64,000 nucleotides of DNA from contig NC_089593.1 in assembly GCF_019320115.1 (NCBI RefSeq), positions 14,040,789-14,104,788 of the forward strand, given 5' to 3'. This DNA comes from Miscanthus floridulus (lineage: Eukaryota > Streptophyta > Magnoliopsida > Poales > Poaceae). A program made the position numbers and the translations under genes. Shown here one piece after another: positions 23,199 through 33,679 of this stretch (position 1 is its first letter; the number at the start of each line of letters is the position of its first letter). The notes below the pieces were generated by a model, which was given only the letters and a program-made list of their open reading frames with translations, ran no database searches and was not told where the DNA came from.

Positions 23199-23394
23199 GC
23201 AAGTCTCAAATTATAGATGGCCATTCGGGCCGCCCGACCTAGCACGGCACAGGCCCGTGCTCGGCCCCGCCTAGTGGTCACGGGACGGCATGGCGCGTCA
23301 GGAGAATCGGGCCGTGCCTTGCCAACCCACGGGCGGCACCAACGGTCCAAGCATGGCCCTATAGGGGGCAGGCTGTGTCGGGCCGGCCCGACAG
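23199..23394. other. GC-rich repeat-like spacer between copia-1 and CACTA-3
   Basis: Contains runs such as GGGCCGCCCGACC and TCGGGCCGGCCCGACA, palindromic GC-rich sequence typical of another grass repeat family. No gene is seen. The other side of the target continues at 27414. Confidence 0.5.
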
Positions 23395-23410
23395 CACTAC
23401 TGGAAACAGG

Positions 23411-23965
23411 GCCTTTGCCGAGTGCAAACTGCTTTGCCAAGTGTCAAAAATCGGGCACTCGATAAAAACCTTCTTTGTCGAGTGCCGCACTCAGCAAAGA
23501 ATTGCACTCAGCAACCGGGCACTCGGTAAAAAAGGGCACTCGACAAATGACTTCTTTGCCGAGTCCCAGGCTCTCGGCAAAATAGCGACACTCGGCATAG
23601 GCTGCCCCGCGTAACGGTATTCGACCACGTCCTTCTTTGCTGAGTGCCTGCTGTTAGGCACTCGGCAAAGTTTTTTTTTGAAAAATACTTTGCCGAGTGC
23701 CCTGACACGGCGCTCGGCAAAGATTCAATATTTTGTTTTCAAATGTCTTTATCGAGTGCCTAACAGCTTAAGCACTCGGCAAAGGGAGAAATTAAAAAAA
23801 AATACATTTTTTTGAAATACCTTTGCCGAGTGCCCCTGTGAAGGCACTCGGCAAAGAGGAAATTTCTAAAAAAATAAAAAAACCCTCTTTGCTGAGCACC
23901 TTATTCTTGGCACTCGGCAAAGACCCCCTTTGCCGAGTGCCATGCCCCAGCACTCGACAAAGTTT
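23411..23965. repeat. CACTA-3 left subterminal repeats
   Basis: More than a dozen copies of TTTGCCGAGTGC and its complement in both orientations, with spacers of variable length. They mimic short palindromes and generate many spurious reading frames. Confidence 0.9.
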
Positions 23966-24184
23966 TTTTGTTTGTTTTTTGCCTCCAAATTTTTTGTGCA
24001 GCCCTTTTAAAGTACCAGGAACTCCTCGTTAGAATTTGGGGATTTTTTTTGGCTTTTTGATATATTTAGTTACTTTATTTTGTTTACTTGAATTTTTTTT
24101 CAAAAAATACAAATTTGAACTGCACGTGGTACGAATAATAGAATTTAATGATTCAAAAAATGATAGTCATGTTACTAAGTGTAG

Positions 24185-24663
24185 TGTGAGGCCGTATCTA
24201 GGAACGGACCCAAAATTTCGGACATCTTGTTCACGAAACATGACCGCGAACTTGCGTGCAAAGTGTTTTTAAATTCTATAAAAAGTAAACAAAGTCCAAA
24301 AATCATGAAACTTGTTAAGATGTCATGATATCTTATGTGGAGGCTATGATAAAAATTTCAGAAGATTTTGTGCACGTTGTCACATACGATGCTTACAAAC
24401 CGAAGAATCTCCAAAGAAGTTTCATGATTTCATGAAGAGGTCGACAAGGTGGTAAGCATCGTATATGACAAACTTGCGTGAAACCTCCTCAATTTTTTAT
24501 CATAGCCTCCACATATGATATCATGACATCTCGATAAGTTTTATGATTTTCGGACTTCGTTTGCTTTTTATAGAATTTAAAAACAACTCGACCGCAAGTT
24601 CGTGGTCATGTTTCGTGAAGAAGATGTTCGAAATTGGTGGTCTGTTCCTGGGTATGGCCTCAC
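24185..24663. repeat. Large inverted repeat in CACTA-3 (arms about 210 bp)
   Basis: The left arm 24185-24398 and right arm 24452-24663 are reverse complements with scattered mismatches. Shared landmarks are CACGAAACATGACC, TTTTTAAATTCTATAAAAAG and TGTGGAGGCTATGATAAAAA. Diverged single copies of this module occur in CACTA-4 (about 37440-37650) and CACTA-5 (about 62805-62985), so it is a family trait that was duplicated in inverted form here. Confidence 0.88.
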
Positions 24664-24885
24664 ATTATACTAAATAACATGAATATCATTTTCCCATTCA
24701 TTTTTTCATTATTCGAATGACTAGCAGTTATAATTTGAATTATCCAAGAAAATTCAATTAAATGAAATAAATTAAAGAAATATAGAAAAAGTCCGAGAAA
24801 TATGCCACATTGGAACATAGAGTACCAGGTATTGTATGAGGACTGCAGAAAAAGTTTAGAGGTCAAAAGTGAAAAAATATGGTTT

Positions 24886-25181
24886 GCCGAGTATCAAAAA
24901 ATGATATTGGGCAAAGGAACCTCTTAGCCGAGTATAGGAGAAGACACTCGACAAAGAGGGGGTTTGCCGAGTATCAAAAAAACACTCGGCAAAGAAATAT
25001 TTTTTTTTGTAGAAAAGAAGCAGAAGAAAAGAATAAAAAAAACTTTGCCGAGTGTCAAATCTAGGACATCTCGGCAAAAAATAAATAATAAATAAAAAAT
25101 CATTTACCGAGTATTAGATCTAGAACACTCGGCAAACACTGCTTTGCCGAGTGTTAGATCTAGGACACTCAGCAAAGCTGC
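24886..25181. repeat. CACTA-3 internal cluster of terminal repeats
   Basis: About nine copies of TTTGCCGAGT/ACTCGGCAAA lie about 1.5 kb from the left end, ending just before ATACTATATAACTG and the captured gene start. Confidence 0.85.
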
Positions 25182-25195
25182 TATACTATATAACT
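25182..25195 (+). promoter_or_regulatory. TATA-like box before the captured LRR fragment
   Basis: ACTATATAAC lies a few bases after the last internal repeat and about 125 bp upstream of the captured ATG at 25317. It may come from the transposon or from the host gene's own promoter. Confidence 0.45.
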
Positions 25196-25316
25196 GTATG
25201 ACGACGCGCGCACACGCACGCAGGCAGCTGACCGCGCCAGCGCCGCCGCTAGGAGCCCCCTCCTGCCCGCACAAGTCAACTCCCGCCTGCGGCCGCCGCG
25301 CCCCACACCGGCCCCC

Positions 25317-26605
25317 ATGGCTCGTTCCGCCTCCACTCTCGTCGCTGGCTTTCTCCTCGTCCTCGCGCTCCTCACCCTGGACGCGGCGCAGGGCCAACAG
25401 CCCTTCCCGCCCACCGATCCCTCCGACGGTATCGATTTCTCGCTCCTTCTGTGGTGTCTGAGGTTGTGTAATGGCGACGAGAAAGTTGGCAGCTAGTAAC
25501 TCGTGGATCTCGCGTTCCTGCAGCAGATGCCCTGCACGCTGTGTTCCGGCAGTGGCGACTGGAGGGGGAGGCGGCGGCAGAGGACCCGTGCATGAAGCGC
25601 GTCTGGTTCTGGTCGTTCGAAATAAACGCGTCTATCAACTGCAATTGCCCCGCCATCAGCCGGTGCCGAATCACGGGCCTGTGCGTCGTCTTCACTCTTT
25701 CTCCCATTTGATGCTAATGCCTATGTGCCGAATCCCGCTGGCTCTCTTCAATTTGACGGAGCTTGTCTCTCTGTGAGTTTTTGAATCGATGGTTCATGCT
25801 GTACAATTGCAAATGCTTTAGGGAGCTTGATGTTAGATTAAAATGGTTTCTTGAAGTAATGACTACTCTCTCTGCAGCTTGAAATTGCACCACGACAAAC
25901 TACTTAAGAATATATCCGAGTTTACTTAAAAAGAGTAGGCCTATAACTAAGATTTTCATGAAAATATGGACTTGTGCTAACATCCAGTGTTCTACTGCCC
26001 AGAGGAATATACCAGACATGAATGTACCTATGGTCATTGTTAGCTTTGGTACTTTTTAGTATTTTGGTATCTCAATATCCATGTAATACGTAGCATCTAA
26101 TTGAAAAACTATCTGATCTCATCCTACCAAACTGTTAGTATACATGACAGAAAGCTTGTCTACCATGACTCCCTCCTATCCTATTGTAGTTGTCATTTTA
26201 GCTCTATTGGAGCAACATACTTTGCTCCTACGAATTGTACCATAGATTCTCGAACAGTATAACACCACTGCCATTCTACTGAGAAGCAATGAGTAGGGCT
26301 ATTTCGTGGAAAGTGTTGCCTCGGACAACCAAACTGACAAGTATTTGCTGATCAAATGCACTTTCAATTATAACACTTGTTTTGGACCTAAGGCTACCAT
26401 TTTTAAGCTCTACCAGCTTTATTATAACCCTGTTTTTCCCCTTACCCTTGATTGTCAATATGGTTCTATGCATTCTCTTGTGAGAATAGGAATTTCAATA
26501 TGATTGTAAGTCGCCTCCTATTTCATTTTGTAGGGATTTAAGTAATAACAACTTGAATGGTTTAATACCCCCAGAAGTTGGCAATCTTTCCAAACTGGAA
26601 ACATG
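25317..26605 (+). pseudogene. Captured 5' part of an LRR receptor-like kinase gene
   Basis: Four exons are visible: 25317-25428, 25527-25680, an exon ending at 25772, and 26534-26605. The first begins MARSASTLVAGFLLVLALLT, a signal peptide, and joins in frame to DALHAVFRQWRLEGE and DPCMKRVW. INCNCPAISRCRITGL follows, then NLTELVSL and the repeat DLSNNNLNGLIPPEVGNL. The last exon is exactly 72 bp (24 codons), the usual LRR exon size in plant receptor kinases. The layout (signal peptide, paired-Cys segment, LRR) resembles LRR-VIII receptors. Kinase and later LRR exons are absent. Splice sites look intact; the acceptor of the third exon is unclear. The fragment lies just downstream of the element's internal repeats and TATA-like box. 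Confidence 0.8.
25773..26533. other. Captured intron sequence
   Basis: AT-rich DNA between the third and fourth captured LRR exons, with a GTGAGT donor and TTTTGTAG acceptor. No other gene is seen. Confidence 0.6.
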
Positions 26606-26834
26606 GTGATAACCATACTTGCTCCCCTAAATATAAGCCTGTACATGTTATTTAGCTCTTCATTGAGCCATTGTTGTTGTATTATTCCAGAATGTATGTA
26701 TTGATGGTCCATCTTGCTGAATGCTATTAATTCAACCTAGTGCTAACAGAATGATTAAAGTTTTCCTACTTGATTGGGCCACAATAGCACAACACTACAT
26801 CCCTGCCATGCATCTATAACAGCCGAGCGCCCAT

Positions 26835-27396
26835 TTTTCCAGCTTTGCCGAGTGTTGCACACACTCGGCAAAGCTAGAAAAATGGGCGCTCGGAAAACCA
26901 TTTTTCTAGTTTTGCCGAGTGCCATGACCATGGTACTCGGCAAAGATTTTTTTTAAAAAAAAATTCAAACTTTGCCGAGTGCCGGCTAGAGGGCACTCGG
27001 CAAAGAATCTTTTTTTTTAAATTCAAACTTTGCCGAGCGCTGGCCAGGGGGCATTAGGCAAAGAATTTTTAGAAAAAAAAATCTTTGCCAAGGGCCGGAT
27101 AGAGGACACTCGGCAAAGAAATTTAAAAAAAAATCTTTGCCGAGTGCCTGTAGGGTTGGCACTCGGCAAAGCGACCGTCAACGGGGCCAGCGCCGTGATG
27201 GTCGCTTTTCTTTGCCGAGTGCCCCTGGGGCTCTCGACAAAGCCTTTGCCGAGTGCCCGATAAAAGACACTCGGCAAAGAGGGCTTTGCCGATCAATTTT
27301 TTGCCGTGTGTTCTTTGTCGAGTGCCGCACTCGGCAAAGGCTTTGCCGAGTGCAATTTGGCCTTTGTCGAGTGCCTCAAGCACTCGGCAAAGAACC
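26835..27396. repeat. CACTA-3 right subterminal repeats
   Basis: A dense array of TTTGCCGAGTGC/GCACTCGGCAAAG in both orientations, ending 14 bp before the right terminus. Confidence 0.9.
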
Positions 27397-27410
27397 TGAA
27401 TCCAGTAGTG

Positions 27411-27611
27411 CAGGCTGCTAGGCCGCCGCCATCGCACGCGCAGATAGAGAAGAGGGGCTCCGCGTGTTGGAGCCCTGCCGTGCTGCCGTCGCTCGCCTAG
27501 GGGCGCTGGTGTTGGAGCCATGGCACGTGCTGCATTTGGCACCGGTGTTGTGCGTCGCGCATCAGATCTAGGAGGAAGGGGAGAAATCGGAGCTATAGGA
27601 TCCACGAGGAA
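27411..27611. other. Spacer between CACTA-3 and copia-2
   Basis: GC-rich sequence without a supported gene. AGGAAGGGGAGAAATCGGAG (27572-27591) is nearly repeated right after copia-2 (AGGAACGGGAGAAATCAGAG, 32776-32795). Confidence 0.5.
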
Positions 27612-28008
27612 TGTTGGAGCAGGCAATGCCCTGCACCGAGCTTGAACGCCAGCAATGTCAGGACGGTGACCGCGGCGAGATTACAGATGAACACAAGAAA
27701 GTCGAGGGTTTGTTGCTGCCAAAAAACGATGCAGCTTTTCTGGATCCCTTTACTTGCTATTTATATGGATACAAGCTGAGATCACGGAACATGCCTCCGC
27801 ATATCTCATGCGCCACGCTACGCACCGTGTGTAATGCCGTTCTTGTGCGACACGCACCACGTGCTGCAGCACGCACCATGGCACAACCCAACTGACTTAA
27901 CCAAACCGTGTCGTAGGCAAGCACACCTCTGCTACGCACTATCCTCTACCTGGACTCTAGATGATAACAGAACAAAAGAACATAACTAGCACAACAATTT
28001 AGCTAACA
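27612..28008 (-). repeat. copia-2 3' LTR (left on the map)
   Basis: 397 bp. Read on the minus strand it starts TGTTAGCTAAATTGTTG and ends CTCCAACA. Confidence 0.94.
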
Positions 28009-28022
28009 ATTCACCCCCTAAA
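28009..28022 (-). promoter_or_regulatory. copia-2 polypurine tract
   Basis: On the minus strand TTTAGGGGGTGAAT directly precedes the 3' LTR. Confidence 0.65.
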
Positions 28023-31000
28023 CTTGTTGCAACTTAATGACGCCGAGTGCCCTCCTAAGTTCCATGAACCTTGCTCGCCCAAGAGCTTTGGTAAAAATGT
28101 CAGCCAACTGATCCACAGTGCCAATGTGATCCACCTCTACCTTGCCCTCCTCAATACATTCACGAATGAAGTGAAACTTTGTATCAATGTGCTTACTTCT
28201 ATCATGATGCACTGGATTCTTACTCAGAGCAATTGCATACATGTTGTCCATGAGCAGCTTTACTCGCGCCTCCTTTGTTCCCAACAAATCACCTACTAAC
28301 TGGCTTAACCATATCCCTTGGCAGGCTGCCGTAGCTGCTGCTACGTACTCAGCTTCACATGAAGACAGAGAGACAATCTTCTGTTTCTGTGATGCCCAAG
28401 TCACCACATTACTTCCCAAGAAGTAAACAACTCCTGTGGTGCTTTTTCTATCCTCAGGATCTCCAGCAAAATCACTATCACTGTACCCGAGCAAGAGGGG
28501 TTTCAGTTCAGTGTCTTTTCCATATTTGCAGCCATAATCCATACCCTTTAGGTATCTCAAGATTTGCTTAACTGCTCCCCAATGAGCCTGACTTGGTGCC
28601 TCCATGAACCTACTGACAACACCCACCAAAAATGCCAAATCAGTCTGGTATTGATAATATATCTCAGGCTCCCAATTATGCTTCTGTACTCTGTTGGTCT
28701 CACCACCTCATCCTCCATTCTCTTGTAGAGCTTGAGCCTAGACTCCATTGGTGTAGCACTTGGATTGCAGTTCAACATTCCTGCAGATTCCAATATCTTG
28801 CTCGCATATGCACTCTGGCTCAATGTGATCCCATCATCTCCTTGCCTTACCTCAATGCCTAGGTAATAACTTAGGAGACCTAGATCACTCATGCTGAATT
28901 TTTTCTTCATCTCCAACTTGAGTTGCACAATATCACCAACACATGGTCCTGAGATGATTAGATCATCAACATACACCCCCACAATGAGAAAAGAGTCTTT
29001 GTTACCTCTCCTGTACACAGCATGCTCCAACTTGCTTTTCACAAAACCAAGAGCAATAAGCTCTTTATCTAGATTAGAATTCCAGGCCCTTGGTGCCTGT
29101 CTCAAGCCATAAAGTGCCTTCTTGAGCTTTAGAACTTTGTCACCTCTACCCACAATGAACCGGGGGGCTGCTTCACATACATTGATTCTGCTAAGTCTCC
29201 ATTGAGGAAGGCTGATTTCACATCCATATGATGCACTTGCCATCCTCCTTTTGCTGCAAGAGCGAGGAGTACCCTCACTGTCTTAATCCTGGCAACAGGT
29301 GCAAAAACCTCTTCAAAATCCACTCCCTGCACTTGAGCATAACCCTTAGCTACTAATCTAGCTTTGTGCTTAACTATCTTGCCATCAGGATCCTTTTTAA
29401 GTTTGAAAACCCACTTCAGGCCTATGGCCTTCTGTCCCTTTGGCAACTCACTGACATCCCAGGTTTTGTTTTCTTCTATGGCCTGCATCTCGGCCTTCAT
29501 AGCTTTTCTCCAGCAATCTTCAGTCATGGCTTCTTCAACAGAACCAGGTTCACCGGCTGCAACCAAGCACAGTCCACTGTACTCAACATCGTCCATCTCC
29601 TCTGTTGAATACAACAGGTCTGCAACTGTCCTGTACCTCCTCGGGGCTTTGTCTATTCCTGCAGAAGCATTCGAAGGAGGAGTTGCCCACTGAACTTGAT
29701 GTGCTGGCTATGAAGCTGCACTAGAGAGCGGAGTGTGTGGTGGGGATCCACCCAACTCTCCCTGCGGTGGAACTGAACCAGCAGATGCGGCCGGAGACGG
29801 TGCACCACTGAATGAATCAGCATCCAATTCTGAATTAGGGTCTATTATCGGACCGTGTACAGTATCTAGAAACTGAACCGTGAAGGTATAAGGTGCTGGT
29901 GCTCCACTGCCCGCTCTGCTGCTCTCCCAATTCCATGGTCTCTTCTCATCAAAAATAACATCTCTAGCTATCATCAACCTGTCCTTTGCTGGATCATATA
30001 TGTGATACCCTTTTGCTCCTGGCTCATAGCCCAACATCACACCTGGAATGGATCTGTTAGCCAATTTGTTAACCCCGGGTCCCAGCTTCTTAGCATATGC
30101 TGCACAACCAAACGTGCGTAAGTGTTTGACTCCGGGCTTCTTATCAAACCAAGCTTCATATGGAGTTTTGTCATTCAGACTTTTGGTTGGTGCTCGATTC
30201 AACAAGTACACAACTGTTTTCACAGCCTCACCCCAAAACTTGGCTGGCACCTTCATTGCCTTCAGCAAACAACGCGCCATCTCAACAACAGACTGATTTC
30301 GTCGTTCAACTACACCGTTCTGCTAAGGTGTATAGGGTGTGGTAGTATTGTGCTTCACGCCATGATCGCTGTAGAATGTCACAAACGCACCCGAGTTGAA
30401 CTCGCCCCCACAGTCAGTCCTGAAAGCTTTTAGCCGACGTCCTGACTCCACTTTAGCCGCCGCTACAACCTTTTTGAAGTACACCAATGCTTCATCCTTG
30501 GTTGACAACAGCTCGAGCCACATATATCGACTGAAGTCATCTACGATCAAGAGAAAGTAGGACTTGCCTCCTGGTGTGGGTGGTGTTATTTGCCCACATA
30601 GATCTCCATGCACTAGCTCGAGTCCAGCAGCTGCACGGTATGCCGAAGCTCGAGGAAATAGTGTCCTGTGCTGTTTACCAAGGACACAACCATCACACAC
30701 CTGCTCCACCCCGCGGATCCGGGGCAAACCCTGCACCATCTCCTTCGACGCCAGCTCATGCAACGACCTGAAATTCAGGTGCCCGTATCTGGCATGCCAC
30801 AGCCATGCAGCCTCCTCCATCTTAGACAGCAGACAGACCGGAGAGGTCAGCTTTGGCCTCATGACATATAGCCGGTTTCTCCTCTCCGCCCTCATCAGGA
30901 TGCCACGATGTTGCTGTACAGCTTGTCGGCGCTCAAACACTTGCATGATGCCGTTGTCGATCTCGACACGGCACCCAGCTTCCTCCAACTGTCCAAGACT

Positions 31001-32255
31001 TATGATATTGCACTTCAAGGATGGTATAAAGTATACTTCGGTGAGCACTCGGTGTTCCTCGTTCTTCCCAGCAACCGCCACAGCGCCAATGCCTTGAATT
31101 TCGACCGTGGACCCATCTCTGAACCGCACTGCGCCGCGCACGGTTTCGTCAAGACTCGACAGTGTGTCATGATTTCCTGTCATTTGGTTTGTAGCACCCA
31201 TGTCCAGGATCCATGCACCTTCATTATATTCAGCCGGGAACACACGTTCCTGGCTCAGGAATACACTCTGCGCAGGTGCTGCCGATATGCGCGACACTTC
31301 GCACACCTGAGCGACTAGGAGTGCTCCTGTCTCGACGTCGCCCATGGCGTGGTGAGTAGCCTCCTGTCTCTCCTCCTTTGGCTTTGTCTTGCACTCTTTG
31401 GCGAAGTGTCCATAAATCTTGCACTTGTTACATCTACCTCTGCGCCTTGGTGTTCCCATCGACGTGAGCTTTACTCCGGAGTCACGCGCTTCTCCTCCGC
31501 CACGCGCCCCGGGCTTGTCTTTACGGACATAACGGCCACCGTCCTTCTTCTAGCTTGACGATGAGGACGAATCTGTGACCATCCGGCTCTTGTTTCTGGC
31601 AGCCCACTCCTCCTCCGTCAGTAGGAGGCTGCCAGCCTTCTCTGACACCTTCTCCACCGCTGGCTCGAAACGGTCCTCAGCAGCCCTGAGGCGACCAATG
31701 AGCTCTTCTATGGTGAGCGTGTCAAGGTCGCAGAACATCTCAATTGCTACTGCAATCTGGTTGTAGCGAGCAAGAACCACCCTCAGGAATTTTCTCACCA
31801 CCCTCTTGTCATCAACGCTTTTCTCCCCAAGTCCCGTTAGATCGGTGGCGATCTTGGTGATGCGTATGGCGAACTCCTCGATCGTCTCTCCGGATTTGAA
31901 AGTGATCGACTCAAACTCTGCCAGCAACTTCTAGGCACTGACCGCCTTGACACGATCTGCCCTGAGGCGCATCGACTTAATGGCCTCCCGCCTCCTTCAC
32001 CGTCTTCTTGTTCAACAGCATGGGGTGCATCTCTATTGGCACACCGCGGAGCATGGCCCCTAGAGCCAACCTATCCCGGCGTCGCTCAACTTTGTCCTCG
32101 CTGATCGCGTCCCAGAGAAACATTGCCTCCAGGTTGCATTGGATGTGTGATGCCCACTCCTGATAGTTGGTACGTGTCAACATCAGCCAAATTAGGTTCC
32201 CGGCCGCCTGGTTGAACGCCTTCTCCATAGCTTCCTTCTCGCCCGACGTACTCAT
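28018..32255 (-). pseudogene. copia-2 gag-pol polyprotein (multiply broken)
   Basis: Minus-strand blocks in order: gag 32255-31550, a zinc knuckle CNKCKIYGHFAKEC, then protease and integrase to 29708. Integrase has WHARYGH, CDGC, HGDLCG, RTDCGGEF and NGVVERRN. Reverse transcriptase follows (MDVKSAFLNG, ALYGLRQAPRAW, VYVDDLI) and then RNase H (SDSDFAGD, SLSSCEAEYVA) to 28018. In-frame TAG stops are at 31552-31550, 30325-30323 and 29710-29708. The frame shifts between the first gag block and 31927, near 29150-29240, and again near 28600. The protease motif reads WILDMGATN, so the usual Ser or Thr after the catalytic Asp is Met. The copy is inactive. Confidence 0.92.
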
Positions 32256-32364
32256 CTTTGGCGACTTCGGCTACTTCCCCTTCTTGACTCTGGTGGACTG
32301 GACCACCCTGGCTTCGTGTCTACAACTTCTCACCACCATCGGCGCCTCGACGTGCGCTAACGAG

Positions 32365-32376
32365 GCTTTGGTACCA
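32365..32376 (-). promoter_or_regulatory. copia-2 primer binding site
   Basis: On the minus strand TGGTACCAAAGC begins two bases after the 5' LTR. It resembles the plant initiator-Met tRNA site. Confidence 0.7.
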
Positions 32377-32378
32377 AT

Positions 32379-32775
32379 TGTTGGAGCAGGCGATGCCCTG
32401 CACCGAGCTTGAACGTCGGCAATGTCACGACGGTGACCACGGCGAGATTACAGATGAACACGAGAAAGTCGAGGGTTTGTTGCTGCCAAAAAACGACGCA
32501 ACTTTTCTAGATCCCTTTACTTGCTATTTATATGGATACAAGCTGAGATCACGGAACATGCCTCCGCATATCTCATGCGCCACGCTACGCACCGTGTGCA
32601 ATGCCGTTCTTGTGCGACACGCACCACGTGCTGCAGCACGCACCATGGCGCAACCCAACTGACTTAACCAGACCATGTCGTAGGCAAGCACGCCTCTGCT
32701 ACGCACTATCCTCTACCTAGACTCTAGATGATAACAGAACAAAAGAACATAACTAGCGCAACAATTTAGATAACA
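32379..32775 (-). repeat. copia-2 5' LTR (right on the map)
   Basis: 397 bp, colinear with the other LTR; 17 differences by eye, no indels. Confidence 0.94.
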
Positions 32776-32871
32776 AGGAACGGGAGAAATCAGAGCTGGA
32801 GGGGCGGCGGCCGCAAGAGGGAAAGCGCCTTCAACTCGCTATGGTCGCAGGATGCACTACCGGACTCCTTG

Positions 32872-33410
32872 AGTTTGCCGAGTGCCCGAAACACTCGGCA
32901 AACTACATAAAACACTCGGCAAATTATTCGCTGAGTGTAACACTCGGCGACTAGCACTCGCTATAAACAGTTCCGGCAAAGCCAACTTTGCCGAGTGCCA
33001 TTTATCGGGCACTCGGCAAACATTTTGCCTTGTGCAGGTTGGCTCTCGGCGAAAATAAACGGTCGTAACGCCAGACCTGCCGTTAACAGTGACTTCGCCG
33101 AGTGTCAAACGGCAAGGCACTTGGCAAATGATAAACATATGCCAAGTGTTGAACTGTCAGACACTCAGCAAACATTTTTCGAACAGTATTTGGTTTTAAA
33201 AAAATATTTTTTTCGCCGAGTGCTGCACTCGGCAAATGCTAAACATATGCCGAGTGTTGTACTGTCAGACACTCGGCAAACATTTTTCAAACAGTATTTG
33301 GTTTTTTAAAAAAAAATATTTTTTCGCCGAGTGTCTTGGTGATAACACTCGGCAAATTGTGTTTGCTTTGCTGAGTGTCTTGGTCATAACACTCGGCAAA
33401 GCCTCAGAAA
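32872..33410. repeat. CACTA-4 subterminal repeats (map left)
   Basis: Repeated TTTGCCGAGTGC/ACTCGGCAAA in both orientations. 33125-33195 and 33233-33310 are a recent near-tandem duplication around ATATGCCGAGTGTTG. Confidence 0.88.
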
Positions 33411-33679
33411 TCTGAATTTTTTTTTGTTTTTGCATTACATTTCACAGCAGATATATATATCACAGCACAGATATGTTTCACAGCACAGATATATTACACA
33501 GCACATATATATATCATCTCCACACACCACATATCACATACATCACAATAATCCACAATGGTACACAAATGTCATACCACAATACCAACATAAGGTTCGA
33601 GTTTAAAGTATCCACCATAAGTGCATTACAAGCATAAGTGCAACACAAGGAATAAGTTCAACACATGAAAAGAAGCAAA
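33411..33679. other. AT-rich 3' region of CACTA-4
   Basis: CACAGCA/TATATATA-rich DNA with no reading frame of note. It forms the 3' flank of the minus-strand TNPA-like gene. Confidence 0.5.

Larger units (their letters stand above)
23395..27410 (+). mobile_element. CACTA-3, non-autonomous CACTA element with captured LRR gene fragment
   Basis: The left end is CACTACTGGAAACAGGGC and the right end, complementary strand, CACTACTGGATTCAGG. The target duplication is CAG on both sides (23392-23394, 27411-27413). Both ends hold arrays of TTTGCCGAGTGC/GCACTCGGCAAAG. No transposase gene is present. The interior holds a 210-bp inverted repeat (24185-24663), an internal terminal-repeat cluster (24886-25181) and the first exons of a leucine-rich-repeat receptor-type gene (25317-26605). 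It must be moved by transposase made elsewhere. Confidence 0.93.
27612..32775 (-). mobile_element. copia-2, Ty1-copia LTR retrotransposon (minus strand)
   Basis: Two 397-bp LTRs (27612-28008 and 32379-32775) are flanked by the 5-bp duplication AGGAA (27607-27611 and 32776-32780). A primer site lies next to the right LTR and a purine tract next to the left, so transcription runs on the minus strand. By eye the LTRs differ at 17 sites, 15 of them transitions (about 4.3 percent), older than copia-1. The coding region is broken in several places. Confidence 0.94.

Noticed and set aside
23411..27396. Regularly spaced palindromic repeats resembling a CRISPR array
   Set aside because: These are subterminal repeats of a CACTA transposon in plant DNA, in both orientations and with irregular spacing.
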